Origin: an uncultured Chlamydiaceae bacterium
GTDB taxonomy: Bacteria; Chlamydiota; Chlamydiia; Chlamydiales; Parachlamydiaceae
DNA: 11,519 nucleotides
NCBI GenBank assembly: GCA_945957185.1
Contig: CAMFKA010000046.1
Coordinates: 1 to 11,519 of the forward strand
Direction of reading: 5' to 3'
This document shows, piece after piece, positions 1 to 5,510 of the stretch. The position numbers were made by a program, and so were the translations under genes. The notes beneath the pieces were generated by a model. The model was given only the letters and a program-made list of their open reading frames with translations. It was not told the DNA's origin and did not search any database. The first letter of the stretch is position 1, and the number at the start of each line of letters is the position of its first letter.

Positions 1-17
1 ATGTGTATAAGAGACAG
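1..17 (+). other. Nextera transposon mosaic-end adapter remnant (artefact)
   Basis: The first 17 bases read ATGTGTATAAGAGACAG, identical to the 3' 17 bases of the 19-base Tn5 mosaic end used in Nextera libraries. It sits exactly at the window edge and stops just before plausible genomic sequence. This is untrimmed library adapter at a contig end, not biology, and should not be read as a transposon end or a start codon. Confidence 0.95.
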
Positions 18-24
18 CACTAAT

Positions 25-28
25 GGAG
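25..28 (+). promoter_or_regulatory. Putative ribosome binding site for the M18 aminopeptidase
   Basis: GGAG lies four bases before the ATG at 33, somewhat closer than usual. An in-frame TAA at 21-23 excludes any earlier start, and no alternative start codon lies between it and the ATG, so the start at 33 is fixed. Because the adapter ends at base 17, promoter and upstream context are missing. Confidence 0.5.
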
Positions 29-32
29 TGAT

Positions 33-1277
33 ATGAATATTTTCCCCTTTGTCAAGTTTTTGAATGAATCTCCAACCTCTTGGCATGCGGCAAAAAATGC
101 CGCAGAGATGTTGGTATCAAAGGGGTTTTCTCCGATTGCGGAGTCAGATTCCTGGGAGCAGCTGAAACCGGGGGGGAAATATTTTACAACGAGGAACGGA
201 TCTTCTTTGGTGGCATTTGTGTTGCCCACCGAAGCCATTCAGCGAACAGTTTTATTAGGTTCCCATACCGACAGCCCCTCTTTAAAGCTGAAGCCGAATC
301 CTCTATTTCTTAAAGACAATTTAGTGATGCTTGCCGTCGAGGTTTATGGCGCGCCCTTGCTTGGTTCCTGGTTTAACAGAGACTTGGGAATTGCCGGACG
401 CGTTGTCGTGGAAGCAAAAGATGGCAAAGTGGAAACACGCTTGGTAGATTTGCACGACACTCCGGTGACTTTGGCACAGCTAGCGATCCATCTGGATCGC
501 GAAGTGAACGACAAAGGCTTTGTCGTCAACAAACAAGAAGCTTTGAATGCTATTGTAGGGATTTCTCAAACGTTACCTACGCTTGCGGAGCTTCTTCACG
601 TGGATGGCACTATTCTTGCCCACGATCTATTTTTGTACCCTCTGGACCCCGCACGCACTTCCGGATTGAATGATTGCTTTATTTCGGGGTACCGCATCGA
701 TAATCTTGCCAGTGCTTATGCCAGCATCGAAGCTGTTGGCGACAAGGCAGCGACCAAAGACACTCTTTTGATGGCGGCATTGTGGGATCATGAAGAGATC
801 GGCTCGCAAAGTCATTTTTCTGCCGGCGGGCCCTTTGTGAAAGGAGTGTTGGAGCGGTTGGTTCCTGATAGCGAAGGGTACCACAGGATGTTGGCGCGGT
901 CGGTGTGTCTCTCTATCGATTTGGCGCATGCCACCCACCCCAATGCTAATGATAAACATGAGCCTCGTCATGCCGTGAGGCTTGGCGGTGGTGTTGTAGT
1001 GAAGTACAGCGCCGGCTTTCGCTACGCTACCGATGCGGAAACTGCAGCTATGGTAGTGCAAGTAGCGAACCGGAAGAAGATTCCGTTGCAGCAATTTGTG
1101 ACGCATGGGAACATCCCTGCAGGATCTACGATAGGACCGATCCATGCCGGTGTCACAGGAATGAAAACAGTGGATATAGGGATCCCGCAGTTATCAATGC
1201 ATTCGATTCGCGAATTGATTGCGGTGGATGATTTTATTTCTTTGTTGAAGTTATTGGATGGTTGGGTTTCTGTGTAA
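33..1277 (+). CDS. apeB: M18 family aminopeptidase (aspartyl aminopeptidase)
   Basis: This 414-residue protein is a metallo-aminopeptidase of family M18, which removes N-terminal acidic residues (Asp, Glu) from peptides in the cytoplasm using a dinuclear metal centre. The family motifs are all present. GSHTDSP gives ligand H78; RIDNLAS gives D223 as the bridging Asp; DHEEIGSQS gives E254 as likely catalytic base and E255 as ligand; SIDLAHATHPN gives D296; SMHSIRE near the C-terminus gives H390. Roles are assigned by motif correspondence with characterised M18 enzymes. The length is slightly short of the usual 425-450 residues, but both ends look complete and there is no signal peptide. The upstream neighbour is lost at the contig end; downstream lies a 403-base gap with a large inverted repeat. 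In an intracellular bacterium it probably recycles host-derived or own peptides; the substrate range is inferred. Confidence 0.95.
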   Translation: MNIFPFVKFLNESPTSWHAAKNAAEMLVSKGFSPIAESDSWEQLKPGGKYFTTRNGSSLVAFVLPTEAIQRTVLLGSHTDSPSLKLKPNPLFLKDNLVMLAVEVYGAPLLGSWFNRDLGIAGRVVVEAKDGKVETRLVDLHDTPVTLAQLAIHLDREVNDKGFVVNKQEALNAIVGISQTLPTLAELLHVDGTILAHDLFLYPLDPARTSGLNDCFISGYRIDNLASAYASIEAVGDKAATKDTLLMAALWDHEEIGSQSHFSAGGPFVKGVLERLVPDSEGYHRMLARSVCLSIDLAHATHPNANDKHEPRHAVRLGGGVVVKYSAGFRYATDAETAAMVVQVANRKKIPLQQFVTHGNIPAGSTIGPIHAGVTGMKTVDIGIPQLSMHSIRELIAVDDFISLLKLLDGWVSV

Positions 1278-1299
1278 CCCCTCATCGACTCTGCCTTCC

Positions 1300-1638
1300 A
1301 AGGTAACCAGGGCATCTCGCCTTCATTGATGTCAACTTAAGCATTTATGTCGACCTTTCAGGCCTCCGATATTTTATCTGGAACTGACCCAGGCCTACGC
1401 TGCGCTCCGACCTGGGCTGTAACATGTCGACCCTTCGGGCCTTAGCTTCCTATTAACGGTGATGTGAGATGCAAAATTTTTGCAGATCTAAAAATGTGCT
1501 AAGGCCTGCAAGGCCGTAATATTACAGCCCAGGTCGGAGCGCAGCGCAGGCCTGGGTTAGAATCAAAATAACAACGGAGGCCTGAAAGGTCGACATAAGC
1601 GCTTAAGTTGACGACATTGGGGACGGCCTGGCCACCTT
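1300..1638. repeat. Large imperfect inverted repeat, REPIN/MITE-like, in the 1278-1680 intergenic gap
   Basis: This element fills most of the 403 bases between genes. Core arms are 1331-1446 and 1498-1612, about 115 bases each and largely complementary, around a 51-base loop. Both outer core ends carry GTCAACTTAAGC and its complement; both inner ends carry GGCCTTAGC and its complement. An outer pair (1300-1311 and 1627-1638) matches at 10 of 12 positions, but a 5-base length difference separates it from the core. Each arm holds smaller hairpins: CCCAGG/CCTGGG (1388-1416 on the left) and a GGCCT-GAA-AGGTC type stem (right arm, 1580-1592). This is the architecture of paired REP sequences or a non-autonomous element. 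No ORF or transposase lies inside. The long hairpin could also end transcription of the peptidase gene, since a T-rich run follows at about 1637-1645. Confidence 0.8.
1470..1484. repeat. Short perfect palindrome in the loop of the large inverted repeat
   Basis: TGCAAAA and its exact complement TTTTGCA flank a single central T. The 15-base site lies close to the midpoint of the large inverted repeat and is AT-rich, unlike the GC-rich arms. It could be the tip of the cruciform or a protein-binding site; the sequence alone cannot distinguish these. Confidence 0.6.
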
Positions 1639-1645
1639 TATTTTC

Positions 1646-1674
1646 TTGCAATTAAAGTTTATTTAGATTATAAC
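1646..1674 (+). promoter_or_regulatory. Candidate sigma-70-type promoter placing the start of transcription at the ATG
   Basis: TTGCAA (1646-1651) is followed after exactly 17 bases by TATAAC (1669-1674), which matches the -10 consensus at five of six positions. Seven bases past the -10 box is position 1681, the A of the next gene's start codon. No Shine-Dalgarno sequence lies before that ATG. Together these point to a leaderless transcript. The promoter begins only eight bases after the outer edge of the large inverted repeat. Confidence 0.55.
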
Positions 1675-1680
1675 TTATTC

Positions 1681-3303
1681 ATGATTGAAAATATAACTAA
1701 CAATACACCATTTTATTTTAATTCCGGCAACTACCAACAAGCATCGGATTCGTCTTCTATTCACTCTGCCTTCGAGCAATTAAACGACGCCTTCGCAGAA
1801 GTCCATCCTTTTGTCATCGTCGCTGTCACTTTTGTTGGCGCTCTCACAATTTATGCGATTGCTCAAGCAATCCTTCGATTGAAACCTCCCTCACCGACAC
1901 CCTCTTTTCAATACACTTCTCCTAAACATCCTTTTCCCCCTACAACTTTCAATCCCGAACGTTATGCTTATAATTTAAAAAAATCCAACTCGATCACTCC
2001 TTTCCAAAATGAGATGCATCGTTTTTGGGATAAAGATCTCAAAGCGGAATTAGGCTCGGACTTTCGTCCTTTAGATTATGTTTATAAAACATATTCGTAT
2101 GCAAAACGATTGGAAGCATTTTTTCCCATCCCGGATGATGCTAAAACTTATATTATCGAATATAGAAAAAAGCACCCTTTCGCACGAAAGCCTATACGCG
2201 ATGCTTGTCGATTTGTACTCCCTTCCGATGATGCCGTGTGGAATAAAAAAATGTGGGGAGACATCATCACCGCAAAGAGTGATGAAATCCGTTGGTTTCA
2301 CTTTCTTCCTTTCCTTCCAGTTGTCGAAAGCTACCTTTATCAACACTTTGAGCTCTATCAGGATTTAAAAGAGAGTGGAAAAAGTGATGCGCAGATCGAA
2401 CGTCACTACAAATTGAAATTGAAACGCTTGCCAAAGGAATTAAACGCCCCCCTTCGAGAGATTTTTCGTATCGAATACGCTCATTTTAGCGAGATCCAAA
2501 GCAAGAAAATCGCGATGAAAAAAACTAAAACAATAGCTAACGATCCTAAATTTGAAGAAGAGGCCTTTTCACAATTCATAAGCAAATCAAGAATTCCCTC
2601 TAATTACTCGCTTCGATTGTTTGAATCGGTTTTAATCGAATCGTATTACCCCATTGTCGAACCCAATTTAATACCAATCGCGCACGAATTTTTCAACTCC
2701 GGGGTTCTTCCAAGTTATTTTATCGAAACATTAGAAATTATCTACAACACACCCAAACAACTTAACAATATCCCTGCGATCACAATTTCCGGTAACGAAA
2801 TCAATTACCCGGGTTACACTATAGAAAAAATGGATCCCCGCGATCCGTTGATTGCTGTTGCAGGAGCAAAGACCGGCTGCTGTCAAAACATCAGCAGTGA
2901 CGGCAGAATGGTTGTCCGTCATGCTTTAACATCGCCATTCGGTGGAATTTATCGCATTATGAAGGGCTCTGATGTTTGGGTGGCACAAGCTTGGGCGGGG
3001 ATCACAGAGGGGGGCTCAGAACTTATATTCGATTCCATCGAGTGGAATTCTGTCTATAATCCGATGATCATCATGGCATTCTTCAAAGAGCTTGCAGACA
3101 GAATTGTCGAATCACACCCCACGATCCGTCGCGTTGTCGTTGGAGGGGGAGGAAACACTCCTGAAGGACATGGTTACCCTCTTCTGGAGAAGCCTTATCG
3201 CCCAATCATTGATTTTAGCTTTCCGATGCTCCCCTACGGTTACGATTCTAACGACACCCGTTACATTTTATCGCAATCAAAAAATCCCAGCACACCTACA
3301 TAG
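1681..3303 (+). CDS. Membrane-anchored protein with C-terminal GNAT-like Cys-Cys-Gln domain, function unknown
   Basis: I do not recognise a named gene for this 540-residue protein. Residues 1-42 are polar, residues about 43-66 form one strong transmembrane helix, and a Pro/Ser-rich linker follows. Residues about 90-380 are charged and probably helical. The C-terminal part (about 380-530) has a distinctive pattern: DPRDP, then TGCCQNI (C400, C401, Q402), H414 followed by SPFGGIYRI, VAQAWAG (W438), IFDSIEW (D451, E454), and a final YDSNDTRYIL stretch. This order resembles a GNAT-like domain I recall from phage, giant-virus and amoeba-associated bacterial proteins; that is recognition from memory, not an alignment. 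The next in-frame Met is about residue 112, past the membrane helix, so the start at 1681 is preferred although it has no ribosome binding site. The gene looks more AT-rich than the right-hand cluster. A secreted or surface role is possible but not shown. Confidence 0.8.
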   Translation: MIENITNNTPFYFNSGNYQQASDSSSIHSAFEQLNDAFAEVHPFVIVAVTFVGALTIYAIAQAILRLKPPSPTPSFQYTSPKHPFPPTTFNPERYAYNLKKSNSITPFQNEMHRFWDKDLKAELGSDFRPLDYVYKTYSYAKRLEAFFPIPDDAKTYIIEYRKKHPFARKPIRDACRFVLPSDDAVWNKKMWGDIITAKSDEIRWFHFLPFLPVVESYLYQHFELYQDLKESGKSDAQIERHYKLKLKRLPKELNAPLREIFRIEYAHFSEIQSKKIAMKKTKTIANDPKFEEEAFSQFISKSRIPSNYSLRLFESVLIESYYPIVEPNLIPIAHEFFNSGVLPSYFIETLEIIYNTPKQLNNIPAITISGNEINYPGYTIEKMDPRDPLIAVAGAKTGCCQNISSDGRMVVRHALTSPFGGIYRIMKGSDVWVAQAWAGITEGGSELIFDSIEWNSVYNPMIIMAFFKELADRIVESHPTIRRVVVGGGGNTPEGHGYPLLEKPYRPIIDFSFPMLPYGYDSNDTRYILSQSKNPSTPT

Positions 3304-4651
3304 GATTTTGCCCCAGATGCTTTTCTCCCATATCATTGGCGGAAAATACCGCTCCGACGACAGTGTTGATGTCGGACATCTTTTCGACAGAGGGATTTGT
3401 ATTAAAATACGCTTTGATATTGGCCATCAGAGCATTTCGAGTCGATTCAGGAACCTGGCCTAACAGAACGTTAATCTGTGCGACCAGTTGCGCTTTAATC
3501 GTCGCAAGACCTTGCGGGTCATTTTTTGCGAAATCGATTTCCCCTTTTAACATAGCGACAACTTCATCACCCGTCAAGTGCCCCTGATACGTTTTGTCTT
3601 TATAAGATGCCCCTACCTCTAATTTCATAATCTGACCCAACGCCACCGTCAGCAACACAATTTTGGCCATATGACTCAATTGTTCGGTGTGCTGAGGATC
3701 TGCTTGCTCTGTTGCCCCTAAATTCGAAACCACAATCGCGCGCATTTGAGCATTAAATGCTGGTGTTGCTAGGCCTGCGATGAGATTTTCTGCATATTTC
3801 ACTGCGAATTCAAGGTCTTTGGGAGCATCTTTATTCGAAGAGGCAATTTCACCCACCTCTTGCGCAGCAGTGAAATAGGTCAAACCGATCCCCCACAACG
3901 CCGACACCCACCCCGCCACTTGAGTAGTTGGATCGTTTTGATTGTGCCCTACGGCGATCTGGTTCCAAGCATCTTGCAAAACTTTGTTATCGAGTTGAAC
4001 GCTTCCCGACGTTTCTGCCGTTTTAAAAGTTCCCACAAAACCGGCCGCAATGATGAGTGCGGACGTCATTGCCGATGAGGGATGAACTCCTCCCAAATCT
4101 CCGGCATAAGGATTCCCTGACGCTGCGGGCGCCGACACTGAGGGCGTAGAAGCGGAAGCGACGCTTTCGACACCTTGCGCTTTTTGAGCTTCATCTCGAT
4201 AGAGAGAAAATAGAGCGATCATTCCGTTATGCCAAATGTCTCGCGTGGTGATAGGATCTGCGATCCCCACATTGCGATCCATCTGTTTATCCAGTCTCTT
4301 TTTAGCAGATTTTTCTCTCGCAAGGGAATCGTTCTCGCGATCGGCTTTTTTGTTGTCTTCTTTGCGCAGTTCTTCAATCTTTGCGTTGTTTTCCGACCAG
4401 CTATCGAGCATAGACGAAATAATTTTGCCGTATTCGAGCTGCATTTTTAAGTAGAAATCGCCTCCGGAAGGAAGCTCTAACCTAGGAACACCCGATTCGA
4501 CAACGCCAATGTTAGCCTGTGCCAGACTGACAGAAATGTCGCTAGCGAGCATTGCGGCAAGCAAAGGGTTGTAAGAGGGATCGAGGTAAAGATCTGAATC
4601 TGTTTGGGAAACTTTCGAGGAACCGCCACTATTGGCAACGGGATCAGTCAT
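3296..4651 (-). CDS. Uncharacterised helical protein, candidate secreted chlamydial protein
   Basis: This 451-residue protein has no motif that I recognise. The first 20 residues are rich in Ser, Asp and Thr with no signal peptide, which is compatible with (but not proof of) a type III secretion leader. Residues about 80-126 are highly charged and probably a coiled coil. A Ser/Ala/Pro linker spans about 160-180. The remainder is predicted helical with moderately hydrophobic stretches near 185-209, 226-242 and 328-344, more like amphipathic helices than clear membrane spans. Expression signals are good: GGAGG nine bases before the ATG and a perfect TATAAT further upstream. Its stop codon lies inside the 3' end of the convergent gene. 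The quality of these signals and the uninterrupted length make it a real gene; the function is unknown. Confidence 0.8.
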   Translation of the reverse strand: MTDPVANSGGSSKVSQTDSDLYLDPSYNPLLAAMLASDISVSLAQANIGVVESGVPRLELPSGGDFYLKMQLEYGKIISSMLDSWSENNAKIEELRKEDNKKADRENDSLAREKSAKKRLDKQMDRNVGIADPITTRDIWHNGMIALFSLYRDEAQKAQGVESVASASTPSVSAPAASGNPYAGDLGGVHPSSAMTSALIIAAGFVGTFKTAETSGSVQLDNKVLQDAWNQIAVGHNQNDPTTQVAGWVSALWGIGLTYFTAAQEVGEIASSNKDAPKDLEFAVKYAENLIAGLATPAFNAQMRAIVVSNLGATEQADPQHTEQLSHMAKIVLLTVALGQIMKLEVGASYKDKTYQGHLTGDEVVAMLKGEIDFAKNDPQGLATIKAQLVAQINVLLGQVPESTRNALMANIKAYFNTNPSVEKMSDINTVVGAVFSANDMGEKHLGQNPM

Positions 4652-4660
4652 AAATTACCG

Positions 4661-4665
4661 CCTCC
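4661..4665 (-). promoter_or_regulatory. Strong Shine-Dalgarno site for the minus-strand 451-residue gene
   Basis: The minus strand reads GGAGG here, nine bases before the ATG at 4651-4649. It is the best Shine-Dalgarno match in the window along with that of the glutamate dehydrogenase, and it fixes the start. Confidence 0.75.
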
Positions 4666-4708
4666 GAATAACATTTCTACAAAAATTCAAACGTCATCTC
4701 TAGAATTT

Positions 4709-4714
4709 ATTATA
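4709..4714 (-). promoter_or_regulatory. Perfect -10 box (TATAAT) for the minus-strand gene
   Basis: On the minus strand this site reads TATAAT, all six consensus positions. Expected transcription start is about 4702, giving a leader of about 50 bases with the ribosome binding site near its end. The -35 region (around 4730-4740, AT-rich) has no good TTGACA match, as is often tolerated in AT-rich promoters. The rest of the 121-base divergent region shows no convincing forward promoter for the 4773 gene, though one must lie here or the cluster is read through. Confidence 0.5.
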
Positions 4715-4772
4715 TCAAAATTCGGATTTTAAATAACATAGGTGTTCCGTACAAATTTACCGAAAGAGCCGT

Positions 4773-5510
4773 ATGTCACACGATCATTTCAAAGGAAAAG
4801 ATGCAGTTTCCCACGTTGCAGAAGCAAGAGCTGATGGGATCGTCTCTGCGAACGAGCTGCACGGCACCGAAATCCCCGGCCATATCAGCGCTTTTGCCGA
4901 TTCGGCAAGAGACACATTGATTGCAGGTGGTGGAGTTATCCTCCTTTTCCAAACTCTCCAAATTGCCCCTTCCCGCGCCGCCCTTCTGTTAGGCATTTTC
5001 TTTTGCGGTTGGGCGCTATGGAAGATGGGAAGAAGTGCGTGGCTCGGTTGGTCCCGTCTCGAGAGATTGCACCGCGTCCTAGCGCAAGAAAAGTGGGAAA
5101 TCGAGCACAATCGCCAGCAAGAACGGGAAGAGCTCGGAGTCCTCTACGCCGCTAAAGGCTTTGAAGGGAAATTGCTGGAAGATGTTTTGGACGTTTTAAT
5201 GGCTGACGGCGACCGCCTTCTAAAAGTGATGGTCGAAGAGGAGCTCGGTCTGACGTTGGAATCGCAAGTGCATCCGTTAAAACAGGGCATCGGCGCCGGC
5301 CTCGGCGTTTGTGCTGCAGGAGCAATTTTAGTGGCAGCATTCTCCTATTTCGGAATTTTAGGGATGTTTATCGCAGGGGGCATCACGCTTCTTTTGACCG
5401 CATGGGCAAGCGCAAAATTGGGAGATAACCTCACAATTCCGGCAATGGTATGGAATTTAGGATTAGCCGCCCTCTCTTTAGGATTCATCTACTTTTTACT
5501 GCAATTATGA
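4773..5510 (+). CDS. VIT1/CCC1-like membrane protein (CT728-like), putative divalent-metal transporter
   Basis: This 245-residue protein has five predicted membrane helices (about 48-65, 69-86, 173-193, 195-213, 223-243), the number seen in VIT1/CCC1 iron and manganese transporters. Between helices 2 and 3 lies a long cytoplasmic segment with the spacing of the VIT1 metal-binding domain: EREE (117-120), then LGVLYAAKGF, then MVEEELGL (153-160) with a Glu cluster. The N-terminus has ADGIVSANE (20-28), recalling the conserved Asp-Gly region near helix 1 of the family. Family membership is inferred from this pattern. In Chlamydia a conserved hypothetical (CT728) lies next to the metal ATPase gene, and this pair appears to be the same. 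Its stop overlaps the ATPase start (ATGA), so the two are probably co-translated. Only a weak purine run (GAAAGAG, 4762-4768) precedes the ATG. Confidence 0.75.
   Translation: MSHDHFKGKDAVSHVAEARADGIVSANELHGTEIPGHISAFADSARDTLIAGGGVILLFQTLQIAPSRAALLLGIFFCGWALWKMGRSAWLGWSRLERLHRVLAQEKWEIEHNRQQEREELGVLYAAKGFEGKLLEDVLDVLMADGDRLLKVMVEEELGLTLESQVHPLKQGIGAGLGVCAAGAILVAAFSYFGILGMFIAGGITLLLTAWASAKLGDNLTIPAMVWNLGLAALSLGFIYFLLQL

Noticed and set aside
23..31. ATG at 23-25 just after the adapter
   Set aside because: It reads ATG GAG TGA and stops at once; it may be a remnant of upstream sequence but is not a usable start.
627..1145. 172-residue open frame on the minus strand within the M18 gene
   Set aside because: It lies wholly inside a gene with complete catalytic motifs and its translation (many Arg, His and Ser) resembles no domain. 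It is an antisense shadow.
1300..1638. CRISPR array or tRNA in the intergenic region
   Set aside because: The repeats are inverted rather than direct and regularly spaced, and no cloverleaf or TTCGA-type T-loop is visible.
3092..3463. 123-residue forward frame spanning the junction of the two convergent genes
   Set aside because: Both overlapping genes have better start signals and longer coherent proteins. This frame has no ribosome site and no recognisable content.
5450..5506. Upstream ATG that would extend the ATPase by 19 residues
   Set aside because: It falls inside the last membrane helix of the preceding gene. The ATGA overlap at 5507 is the standard coupled arrangement and gives the family's usual length.
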